Positions 1-12,900 of a stretch of DNA of 64,000 nucleotides are shown here, in pieces (positions within the stretch are counted from its first letter, which is position 1; each line of letters starts with the position of its first letter). A program made the position numbers and the translations under genes. The DNA comes from Torymus aiolomorphi (Eukaryota; Arthropoda; Insecta; Hymenoptera; Torymidae): NCBI GenBank assembly GCA_036365515.1, contig CM070877.1, positions 14,680,201 through 14,744,200 of the forward strand, given 5' to 3'. The notes under the pieces are model-generated. The model did not search any database. It was not told the DNA's origin and saw only the letters and a list, made by a program, of their open reading frames with translations.

Positions 1-3000
1 GCTGTAAAAAAATGATATCACTCAATCGGCTTGGAACACACGTTTTTTCACATTCTGTAAGGTTCAAGAAACGAGAAAAACCTTGTGTGGTAAGTGTGCA
101 TTCAAAAAAATTTTTCATTTTTTTTGGCGACGTAAAAGGGAAATTTCCCAGGAATTGCTCATATCAGAAAAAATGCTTGTATTACATTCTTAAAACTATT
201 TACGATCCTTCTTGTTTGTTTAGAACGCGTGACATTTTCGATTCGTGTACTAGTATAAATTCTCCGAAATTTGAACAGTATGCGAGGGAACTCATGTATA
301 ATTACTTGTAGAATTCATCAGTATGCGCCAGTTCGTTCAATTGATTGTCATCGTTTTGGTTGCATCAATGTTTTATCGATATAATTTATATTCGAAAATT
401 GATACGAATAATATCGCATCACCTCATTGCCCAATTAATTGAGCAGGAAATTAGTAATTTTCGGCCTTTGCTCGGACCAGGGAAATTTTTCTACAGACGA
501 TTAAATACTTATATAAAGTCTTTTTATAATGATACGTAAAATTGTAAACAAATTAGTCATATTCAACATATCACGAGCTTATAGTACTACTGATGTATCG
601 TATGAGTTTTGGTAAAGTATAGTAGTAATTTTTTTATGTATTAAGTATATTTGTTACTATTTATATACAACAACAACAACAAAATCTATTAAAATGCAGC
701 TATAAAAGAAACTTGTTTTTTAAAAGAAAGCAGTTTAAGTCAATAGTCAATAACATAATGTATGATGCGGTGAATATTAATATTCCACTAATGCAAAGTT
801 TAGCGAAATATACAATCCCACGTCGTTGAAACTCTATTTTTATTATTTAATAAATTCATTTTAAAACGTTTATTTGTAAAATCATGATCTTTAGGGCTTG
901 CATTTATAAGTACAAATACTGAGAACATTTTTTAAGCATTAAATTAGTATGTCCTATAAGATTTCTAGGTTGAAAAATTATGTTGATATTTCAGTTGTTA
1001 TTAAAGCGTAAATGATACTTTTCATGTAATAGAGTACAGCCTTCAAGAAAATACTGCAAATAAACGTTTAAAATTTGATTTATTAAATAAAAAATAGGGT
1101 CCCACATTAACTTAACAAATGAAAACATATTCATCACATTTTTGCTTTATCTTACCATTAATCTTATAGGTAGTTAGTAAAAAATAATATTAAATAGTGT
1201 AAAAATACAGCTTATTACAGTATTATTTATTCATTATCATACCCAGCATCTATTTAACACTTCATTCGTTTATCGAAAAAAATTAAAAACATAAAGCAAC
1301 CTTGACAATCAAGTAATAAAGACTTTCCAGAATCACAATTCTCACAAACAACATCTATTCTGCCCCACAATATTTAAATCAAACATCATCAGTCCCATGC
1401 CCATGCGTACGCGCGAATCCGCACGTATTCACTTCCACATAAACCCTCGAATTCGCCGCTCTCGCCGATTAAAAAACAAACATGAGTCACGCGAATTGAA
1501 ATCATTTTCCGCACGACACACCTCTACTGATTAATCAAATAATAAGATCGCGATGCCTTTTAAATTATTTGCTGTATATATTATGTACAAACAACGATCG
1601 AGGCATATCTATGGAATATAATATTAGATTGAATATTTTAATGCTTGGCTGTACTTAACGTGGCTTCATACTTCACTAAAAGAGAATTAACCGTTTATCA
1701 TTTGTTTAGTTTTGAATAAAAGAAGTTTGTTAATCTATTTTATTCATATATATAAGGATTAATCTTTGTAATCTTTATAAGATTATATAATTAATCCTAA
1801 AAAATTACATATATATACACATGACATTACATAGATGTACACTGATTTGATTCGAATTCATTTAATTTAAAGATATCGTAACCTACATATTATTTAAAAC
1901 CAAGAGCTAGTTAACCAATACCTGCTTGTGAAAATAAAATTATCTTTATTTCGTAAAATAATATCAATTTTACACTACATAAATAAATCTTTCACGTCGA
2001 TTACAATAAAATTCCCAAACCCACAAAATTAACTTCTCTCCGCGTAAAATCCAGTCTAAAACCTCGACTCTACCGCGCCTCAACCGACCAACTCACAGTA
2101 TCCTTTTCCCTCTCAAATTCGCACTCGATTTCCGTAACTCTCCCGTGACGACCGATTCGCGCTCTTTCGCACAGTTTTATATATCGGGACAAAAAACAGC
2201 CTCGTCCTTCGTCGTCCTGCAGCGAAAGAAAGAGAGGAAAAAAGAGAGACAATGACGACGCATGGTGCACAAGAACAATACGCGTAGTCACTTTTCCGGC
2301 GCGAGCCGCCGTGAAATTGGCCTTTTTGCCGAAATTTTGGCCTGGGATTCCGGGGAATTCCAGAGGCCAGGGGTGCGCGAAGGTGTAAGTGGAATTTGGT
2401 AAGTGGAGTAATGTTTTGGGACTATTTTTAGGTGTAGTTGTCAGCTTTTGACCTCTGGAAGAGTGATTAATTGGCGTTTGTTATATATACTTTTCTTTTG
2501 TTTGAATAATATTGCATAATGTAAGTACACGAAAAAAGCATTTTACGCATTCAATACAACACGTAGTTTTTATTTGTTTGGTGATTTGGAGATGTTATTC
2601 ATCATTACTATTATCGTGTGCAATGGAAACTGCAATGTAAAAGAAAATAAAAAAATAAACAGCCTTGAACTTAATATTTATCTTCAAAAAATTTTCCAGT
2701 TCAATAAATTGTCTTATGCTATAACAAATTTTAAAAATAAATGAAATATTCATTCATATGATCGCATTCACTAATTTGATTAAGCGGAAAGCGAAAAGAA
2801 TGCAATGGAACTTTACGACCGAGATGATAAATAAGCGCGTTTATTCGAGTTTAATCAGTGGAACGATACTAGCGTTTAGTCAGACAACGCGTGGCACGCT
2901 GTACTACTGATTTCATACTACCGCGAATCAAACTCGTATAAATGGATAAATTATACACAAATGTGTATCTAACGTGTATGCCGATCTAACGACTGTGCAA

Positions 3001-4766
3001 ACAGCTTGCATTATACCTTAATATCTCTTTTATTGCGATGTATAAAATAACAATGCCAAATGCAGCTGAAGCTTCAAAAGTCTATTTTTTCTATGAAACG
3101 AATAATAGCGTTTAAAAATAAGCTAATTTTCTTATTGATGATAACATTTTTTTTTATAAATTGAATTGTTTGTGTCATTCTATGAATACTTTATTCTCGA
3201 TATGAGATACCGACTTAACTAAAAACTGATTACATTCGCACATTTTCTTATACACCCTTCTTACCACGCAATTACACCTAACCCTTATACAAAAACGACA
3301 TCTTTCCGAGCATCTTTCTCACATTAGCTCCGTGATTAATAGCAGCGCATTGAAAAATAAAACGATTTAATCGCAGTATTTTCGTCCCTCCATTACGCGT
3401 AAGACGTTTGCGTACTTCACGCGCCGATCGAAATCTGGCTAATTTCGCTATGTTATTTCTTGCGAGCTGTTTACGAGTGCGCGCGTTGGACAATTTTCGC
3501 GCGCGAGCGTAACGGTTAACTGCTATAATCGAGGCTGTGACCTGTGCAGTGTCACCGCCGCGGTGTGCGTGGAAAAACAATAACAATGATGCTAATGAGT
3601 TGTCTCCGTGCGTTGCCGGTGTAAGTCAAATTTTTTTCCTCGTTGTCGGTCGAGATGGATGTGTAAGATTTTGACGAAGGTTCGGAACAAATATAATGAA
3701 TTTTGATTAATACGTGAGGATAATCACTCAATATGCGTGAATCACTTTGCCTATCAAACTAGGCCATTTAGAATGAAGAGTGAGGTTTAGAAATTGTTAT
3801 CTATAAAAATAATTACGTACTCATAGCTTTTGGAATTCGATATTACGAATATATTGATTGATAAAAAATACAGTAATCAGATTCTTTATTTAAGTGTAAA
3901 TAAGAATAAACATAATTTACTTATAGTCTTCATAATTTCACCTGTTGAGGAAATAAAGTAATACTGAGATTCATAAAAGTAAACTTGAAAAGCAAAGTGG
4001 GTTACAACTACGAAAAATTACTTCATTATAGATAAGATGCGAATCATAAAAGTTACTGGTGACTCGGCTAATTATAAAAATAAAATTTTATCTTTTTTTT
4101 AATTACGAGAGTTTCAACATCTATAATTCAACGCTGTCGTAATGGACAATTTTAACAATATTAATTTTTTTTTTTTTAATTTTGATAATTAATCGGTCAA
4201 AATTAAATAATGCTTATACTCCATTAACTATAAATTTCTGACATTAACAACAACAACAACAACAACAAAATTATCCAATCACTAGACTTATTTTCGTACC
4301 AAACTTCCCACCGATAAAATATTAAAATCACGTGAAAACCCTGCAAGTAAAATCCAGAATCGCGATACCATTCCACTTCGGTTTTTCCCCAACGCGACAC
4401 TCTACAAAAATCCATTAACCCATCCAATCAGTTCGTCTCCAACTTCGTCCTATGACTTAATACATCACCCGCGATATATATGTATACGCTTCTAATGCAA
4501 GTGGCAAGCGCAACGCGCGCGTGTATTACGAGACTGACCCACTTAGCTCACCTGCCGGCCAGAAACCGCGTTTGCGCACGTTTTTTCCCCATATTATTGT
4601 TTTTCTTTTTTCATGCTATCGACAACGTTTGCGTGTCGGTGTGTTGGAATGAGAGTGAGCGCTGTGAAGGTAATGAAATTTTGATGGAATAGAATGGTGT
4701 TCCATCGAAATTTTATTGCCATTTCATTACGTTAGGGGAAAGTTGGTCAATTATAATAATTGACAA
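1..4766. other. AT-rich 5' flank, no gene recognised
   Basis: No exon series with plausible splice sites or a recognisable protein is visible on either strand. Short open frames in GC-richer patches near 2050-2400, 3280-3640 and 4480-4690 look like chance frames or regulatory sequence. Simple-sequence runs occur at about 665-680 (CAA) and 4248-4267 (CAA). An imperfect palindrome lies at about 4669-4732, just before homology to the downstream tandem units begins. Confidence 0.5.
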
Positions 4767-6880
4767 TAGGTTGATTATCTATAATTGTCACTTTATTGTG
4801 ATTTGTATCCTAAAATTTTATGGCAGATGAAAAATTATTTATCAAATACTGACAAAAGATTGCAGTGAAATAGTGTGTATAAAAATAGTTATTAGTTTAA
4901 AGTATATTTATGATAAATACAATTATAACAGAATAGCTGCTACTGCGATTTTTAGTTGTATCAATATATCATTATAAATGTAAAACGGTAAATAAAGCTC
5001 GATGGATCCTTAAAGCTAAAATTGTTATTCATATAATATAGAATTTAAATAACAACTGAAGGCGAACTATTCCATAGAAATAACAAAGTTTTGTCTCAAC
5101 AGGTATGAACTGATAAATTCCTACTTATAAACATCAGTAGATATATGACAAACATAGATGTTACGCCTTCCAGCGCGATTTTCTTTATGAGTAACGTAAA
5201 AGCCGGAAGTAATATTTGCATTACTTGACGACAGAACGGGGAAGTACTTAAAAGAATCTGAAAATATGTAATAACACGTGAAATACACTAGAAATTGTGA
5301 TACAATGTTGCAATTTTTTAACTTATCCTGTATAAATGATACATGTATCATGATTCTTTTTAATTTTTGAAACATTAAAATATTTCTTTGAAGGCATAAT
5401 GAATTCTGAGAGCTAAGCTAGGATGGCAATATTTAATCGCAGACTTCAATGTTGAAAGTTCTATAATTTTATAAATGATTTTTACCACCTAAAAACATTT
5501 ACCAAACTAATGAACATCAATTACTAATATATAATTCCAATTATTATTCATTATGTATTAAATTAAAATTTATATTATAATATTCGAAATATTATTTTCA
5601 ACAAAAAAGTACGTATTTTCTTTAACTTTTATCACCGCTGTTTACTTTGTAAAAATTCGCAGAAATAAAATGTTTCATGTAACGAGCGCAATTTTAGCAC
5701 ACATTATTATCCAAAAGGTGATTTGTCGCTATTCAAAGCTACAGATTAGTCAACAACTAATTGTCAACACTGACGTCATTTCGAAGGTTTTCCTAAAAAA
5801 TCTGTATCACTCACAAAACTTAAGTTAAAAATATGATATCGACGTCATATTTTTAATTAATGAAATGATTATCAAAATTTCTTTTTTTCTGGTCGTACGC
5901 GTTATGACAAATTGGAGACTCTAAATTTGCCTAAATTTCCTAAATTTTACTGCATGTCATGTATAAACACTACTTAATATTAAATAAAATCAATTAAATT
6001 TTTATTTACACCTTTTATAGTTACACAGTAACAATGCTTCCCTATCATAATTTAAGAACAGTTTATATTACAAATAATCACTGGTAGAAAATTAAGCATA
6101 TTTTATAGCTAACGTGTTAATTAAATGGAAGCATTTTTAGCAAAAATCATACTACAAAAATAATATAATTCATCTAAAAGTTGTACTATACTTAAAATAC
6201 ATATTTTATGAAGTGTAAATGCAATAATTTATTTCAGATTGGTACATAATTATGAAATACAAGCAATGTTCGTTTTTAGCCATAAAATTAACTGAAAAAT
6301 AGATAGCTTCTGATTAACATTTCTACCAGGGATTGTGTAAATTGAAAAAAGAAAAATTTCTTTCCATATCAGAAACTCATTATTTTAGCTGATTCCTACT
6401 TACTTTACTAAAATGTTCAAAAAATATATAAAGTCCATAATGAAAACTATCTTTTCCCAAATAATATAAAATATTAGCTTTGGTTTTCACTAGTATCGAA
6501 TTTGATAAAATATTTTACTAAAACAACCACCTGCAGCCGAATTCCATTAAAACATGTAAAACATTACCTTTGACACCTTAAAAATATTCCAACACACCTT
6601 ATCTGAAAAAAATGTTTATCATCAGTAACAAAAACATTCTGCAACCAAACAAGCCACCGCGACTCCCTCGCATCATTGACCCGTCACTCTGAGTGACAAA
6701 TATCTCTCGCGTCCTCCATAATGATTTTCCTACACCTCCGACAAACACGCCTATATACCTTCATTACCCATAAACTACAAACCTGTATACCTCACACGTC
6801 ACGCAGGAGCGCGCGCGACCTTTCCCCCAACTCATGAATTTTCGTTCGCTCTGTGCGTAGTGCCATCCTTTTGTTTCGCC

Positions 6881-6887
6881 TATAAAA
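6881..6887 (+). promoter_or_regulatory. TATA box of homologue gene 1
   Basis: TATAAAA lies about 110 bp upstream of the ATG at 6991. It sits in a GC-richer block conserved in all three units, which also includes a CTGACAGGTGCACATT stretch in the presumed 5' UTR. Transcription would be expected to start near 6911-6916. Copy 1 lacks the roughly 20-bp segment, upstream of the shared CACGCAGGAG block, that copies 2 and 3 both have. Confidence 0.7.
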
Positions 6888-6990
6888 AGCCCGAGGCGTC
6901 GCTACGACATACTACAGTCGCACTCCCCCGCACTGCTGACAGGTGCACATTATAAGTAGTATAGTTGTTTAGTTCTTGCAGAGGTACGAG

Positions 6991-9900
6991 ATGAGGATTT
7001 TTGTGGCAACGCTAATTTGCGCGTGGAGCGGCGTGGCGCTCGGGCAGAACGAGAACGGAATCGTCTTCAGTAGTAATACGAGCCCGTTTGTCGTGCCCAC
7101 AGTGCCGGTCAATCCAAGTATGTCCTGGAATTTTGGATTTTTATTTGTGTGTAGTAGAAATTAGAGTAGCGTTGTAGATTCTCTGTTAGAAAGTGTGGTT
7201 GTAAAAATGTCATTTGTGTTGTAATAATTTAGTAGTAAGTGTCGATAGTTTAGAAATAGTACATTTCGATACTAGTGCATAAAAGCGATTTTATCCTCGT
7301 GCGGATGTTTATGCCCGAGCGAAGCGAGGGTGAAAAGGTCACACGAGGTTAAAATCACCTTCTCGCTCACGTATCGGACAATATTTTTTGACACGACGTG
7401 TACAAAGCTTGATTTAGCGCAAGCTTTTTTATTCAAGCGAGTGCGAAATCGAGCTTTCCGCACGAAGTGTCAAATATAATAATTCATACACTGAGAAAAG
7501 TGAATAAAATATTTTCTCAGTGTAGTAGTTTTAGTAGTATGTGTTGTTAAAGCTTAGCATTGAAGTAGTTGTTTTGCGCTTATCGTAATACTTAAGAATA
7601 AGAAATTGACAAAGCACAATTGCATTCATTTAAACAAAAATGGTATAAATATAATTCAATATTTCCCGCATCAACCACATTAAATATTTCATACCATGCT
7701 CCCCATTATCGACAAATCAGAAAGTGCAATTATATTAAGCTGAAATGATAATTTCAGTACACTGCGTGACTAATTAGATTATTCAAATTTATTTAATTTG
7801 GTAGATGTTTATAATTATTGCAATTTTTATTTGCCAACACCATGGCTTTTAAAAATCAATTCAAAATCATTTCATAAGTTTTTAAGACGTTATTATAAAG
7901 ATTGATGTTTTAAAAATGAACTCAGTATGTATAAGATAATCCACAAAACAGAATATAGACCGGTATAAGTAAATCACGACCGAGCCATCACATCTAATCG
8001 TTAACAGACAGCAATGAACTTTGACTTTTTTCAGGGGCTTTAGTGGAAATAATCTGTAAGTACGTGCGGCAGTGGCACGTGTGATGTCGTTGATATCGGC
8101 CCCGCATACACCTACACAATCGGTCGCTCATCCCAGTCATCCATCATCACCGCAGCATTATAGCGAACTAGTAAACTCGTAAATGCTTGACGAATGCAAC
8201 ACTCACGTCTCGTAGTACATATAAGATGCCATAAAGCTAAGCGCATTCATGTACATTTGATCCTAGGGATTAAGGAGGAAACATTCTTTGAATCCAATGA
8301 CTCTTACTTTTTCCTTGTACTACTTTCCTTGCGCAAATTTTCAAATATCCATATTTGCACTGAAATTAATCTTACTGTAGTGCTGCCAAAATCATTTATG
8401 CGGTAATGCAACGTACAATGAAATGCTGATTTACGAATGATACTGTTGACTACTAAATGTGTCTATTAGGTGCTTCAAAAAGAGCTGTTCTTCCGAGAAA
8501 AGAGAAAACGAGTTTACTTTACTTTTCACGATTCTTCATAAAATCATTCACATGTTTCTCACTGTCACAAAAATACCTGTATACATATATACAAACAATA
8601 ATTTTCAAAGTAACAAAATATCTATTATTCTTCATTTCTAATCATTATCCTGATAAAATTGTATATCCATTTTATTATTATTTTTAGCGCCTACGATCGT
8701 CAATCAGAATTGCGTGTGTGTTATTGCGGGAACCTGTCCCACAGGTATTATCAATATCGATATCCGCATTGTCAATAATGTAAGTAACAATACTAATTTC
8801 CATCTTAAAATAGTTCTACCTTTATTTAGTCGGACTCCACTATCGATAAATTTTAAATTAGACCGTCGATAGAAACAGATCACATATAGATACACTGAGA
8901 AAAAAGTTTAGTAAAAATTATCAATAGTTTTGTAAAAACTACCATTATACTGTCTCGTAAAGCCACGACAGACTGTAAAACCCCAAAAGATTATCATACT
9001 TTATAAGATCTTATGCTAGATATATGTATACGAAAATTTACAATACTGTATTGTAAAATTTACTGTAAAGTATGGTAATTGTTTGGGTCTTTATACAGTC
9101 TGTGGTAGCTTTACGAGATGGTATAGTAATTTTACCAAAACTCATTTCTCAGTGTATGCTTACCAAAAATAGATTGATTACATGGATTGGATGTTTTTAA
9201 ATTGAAATTCAGATCTTAATGATTAATCAATATAAACAATGCAACATAATAATATAATTATGTTAACCAATAAATTATAAATTATATTATAATTATAAAA
9301 ATTATATTATATAATAATCGTCAGTAGTTTCAATAACGAAAAACAATAATCAACGACTAAATTCTACTATAATAAGTTATAAAGATGTATTGTAGACCCT
9401 TCATTTGAATATGCATTATTTGAAAAAATCGAGCGAGATTTTGTTATAATCTTTACTGAACTTTTTGCAGTTTTATAAAAATCTTCATAGCAAAATTGAC
9501 TTTCAATTATACGAGATAAGAGAAACTTATGCTCTAAACATATAAATACTCCTTCAAATTATTATAAATCATCAAATAACTTTCGAGTGTTCAATTTAAT
9601 AAGAAATAGATTTGTCCATGTCGACGAAGCTTCACCTCAATTTCTAATATTTCTCTTTTATTTCTCTCACATACTTCAAGAGTTGAAGATAAGATGACTA
9701 AATCCAAATTAAAATCAAAACTGCAGACCGCAATGCAACCATTTACACTACATTCACGATACCTAAAAAAAGTCATTACCATCATTGTACAACCCTAACC
9801 CTCCCATACCACGAATTCACATAGGGGCCGACAAACTCGGGCTGCCCCGCCGGCTACGTGCTCTGCTGCTCGAGCACGAGTGGCAACCAGGTGGACGGCA

Positions 9901-12900
9901 CCTGCGGCATCCGCAAAATTCCGTCGACGGGGTCGACGGTCGTCGGCCAGGCGCCGTTCGGCGCTTACCCCTGGCAGGTGGCTCTACTCTCCACCCAGCA
10001 GGCGTTCCTTGGGTCCGGCGTACTGCTTGATTCTACCCACGTGTTGACAGCTGCGCACAAGGTCGCCGCTTACGTGTGAGTATAATATAAGGCTTTTAGA
10101 CGGAAATTAGAAGTGTGCGGAAATGAAAGAAGATTCGATGCAACTGGTATATGTAAAATGTGCAAGTTGTGTGTGATATATTTTGCAACAGCAGAAGTAA
10201 AAAATAATTTTACGCACTGATAAAGCTTGTTCTGCATGCTAGATCGATGTACCAAAAGAGGGCATTGCAGCTTGCCTCAACCTTTTTAAGGTGGCTCATG
10301 CGGGCTAGTAGACCTAAAGCTATGAACATTTTTTACAAAAAATTTCCAATGTTGCAAAAGTAGATTTTGTCCACTAAAAAGAAATTCAATAAGTATTTAT
10401 AATCTTTTTTGTTTTTCATTCAATTTTTATTTGCTAGGTCTTATTTTCTTTCTTGTACAATTTCAGGGGAAGGTACCGATATAAAAATTGGAAAATTTTT
10501 AAAACCTGCAAAATTACATGCAATTTTTATAAAATACAGTGAAAAATCTACAAAAAATTGCATATAATTTTGCAGGTTTTGAAAATTTTCCAATTTTTAT
10601 ATCGGTACCTCTCCCTGAAATTGAAAAAGGAAGAAAATGAGACCTTGCAAATCAAAATTGAATGAAAAACAGAAAAGATTATAAATATTTATTGAATTTC
10701 TTTTTAGTGGACAAAATCTACTTTTGCAACATTGAAAATTTTCTAACAAAAATTTTTTCCGTTATATTAAGAACCCATTTTCCTGTCATATCAGTTTTCA
10801 GATTGGAATGTCTAAATGAATCTTTGTAAACATTGTTCATAGCTTTAGCTTTACTAGCCCGCATGAGCCACCTTAATTTATCGCATTCTGAGTCCCGCAA
10901 GGTACTGGATTTCTACATGTTTCTTAAACTTAACAATTTTTTGTCGGAGTGTTTGTTTTATTTGCGTTGGATACAATAGTTGTAAATAGAGCATATTTTT
11001 CGCTAGCTGTCGATTTATCGAAATCGAAAGAGGGGAAATGGCAATAATTATCTTCAAGGTTGTTTTGAACTCTTTCCCAGTCAGTTCGCATTGATTTAAG
11101 ATTGAAGGACTTTTTGTGATAGATACTGTTTTCAATATAAACGTTGATGAATATCGGGAGATGATTAAAAGGTATCGTCCTTTACTTTCGTACTGTTTCT
11201 ATTTGAAATGTTTGTACAGGAGAATATTAAGTCTTGATATGGGCAATTAGAGTATTAAAGTTGACTAGAAATAGATTCGAGTCGATCCAAGTTTTGTCAA
11301 GTCTTTTGCCATTAGTGTTCGTTTTTTCACAATTCCAAATATTGTTATTAAAATCGCCGATTAATTCTTTGAAGCATACATTTTTCCTTAAAAATACGCT
11401 ATTCACGTATTGTAGCGACATTTCTTATCATACACAAGTGCGCCAAATACTGTATATTTTTATGCTTTTCATTAGCAGATGGGTGCGACTATTTATTAGC
11501 GCGTTGCTTTGATTTTTAAAGTTAGTTATTGCGGTGGTTAATGAGTGCGGAATTTAAGGATGCGTTTAATTTATCGGGATGATGGGGCTATTATTTCTAT
11601 TATTAATATATTTTCTTTATCATTGTATATAAAGATTTTTTTAATAAAGCCTCATCGTGCGCATCTTGATGACATTGACTTGATTCACTTCAAATTGCAT
11701 GTCGTATTAAAATAAATATGTAAAGATATTTACAACTGGAGACAATATAGACAATATAAAGCTAAATCATTCCTCTGCTTTACAACTAGTTAACTTTTGA
11801 TGCGAAATATATTTACCAGAAGTGATTGCCTATTAAGTAAACAAGGTCCTACATGTGTTGTTATACAATTCGTACGATTAAAATAATTACATACTAATAA
11901 CAAGTTGAAGTAGATTGTATTTTTCTGAAAAAAGAAAGGAATTCATCTTGTCATTGTTTATACTCATTAAATGATATTGTTTAACAATATATATAATGTA
12001 TAACGTGTACAAGGCGGTAAATAATTATATAGAAACGCGTTGTCATTTTAGAAGATTGTACATTTTATTTAGAAGTATTTCAAGTTAGTAGAGCATACAG
12101 AAAAATCATTGTATGCTACACATTATGTTACACGTTATAATGTCATGACACGGAAGTGAGTTATGACAGATGTGTTACAATGAAACTTTGACCTTTAATA
12201 ATTCAGCTTGCACTCGTCAAAGAAAATTAATGAATAATTTTAGATGAACATCAGTAGTTACCAATTTATCAAAAAACTTAAATGTAAATAAACAATAATT
12301 GGATAATTGTGAATAAATTGTGAATTTGAAAATTTCCAATAATTTATGACATTTTGTAGGGAAAATGCTCTAATAACTGAATAGGTTTTTCTTAATAAAT
12401 AGTATTAATCAAAAACAAAGATGCGCGAATATCACGTTGTACTGAAAACGCTTATTTTATTTTAAAGATACTGTTAAATATACTGTTTTCATTGCCATTT
12501 ATTTTGTCAGAAGTAAAATATAAATATTAATTATAATTACAATATTATTAGAATAACATTTCGAACTATAAAAGTAACAGTAATAATAGAAAAACCGGAA
12601 AGAAACGATCATCAAAAATGTCGTCAATAAATATCGCTTCATCGACCTTTTAACAGAGAAAAATATAAAAGAGAGGTATAGTGACAAAATTAACCCCGAT
12701 GTTCCAGAGCGAACCCAGCGGCAATGCTGGTCCGCCTGGGCGAGTGGAACGGCCAGAGCACGACGGAGCCGTACCCGGCCATAACGTCCAACGTCGCCCG
12801 TATCACCGTCCACCCGAACTACAACTCCAACAACCTGGAGAACGACATCGCAGTCATCCGACTCAATGGCGTGGTGAACGTAGCCTCGTACCCGAATATC

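Noticed and set aside
6976..6990. Upstream TTG as start of homologue 1
   Set aside because: The ATG at 6991 is conserved in copies 2 and 3 and begins a proper signal peptide; TTG initiation is not needed.
7314..7330. CGAGCGAAGCGAG as a CRISPR-like direct repeat
   Set aside because: Copies are dispersed over tens of kb, in hairpins, in a eukaryotic genome; not an array.
9785..10030. Second open plus-strand frame over exon 3 in all three copies (also 20720-20986 and 30573-30881)
   Set aside because: It is a shadow of GC-rich coding sequence in another frame. The homologue frame has the domain, phases and splice sites; the alternative is Arg/Pro-rich with no recognisable features.
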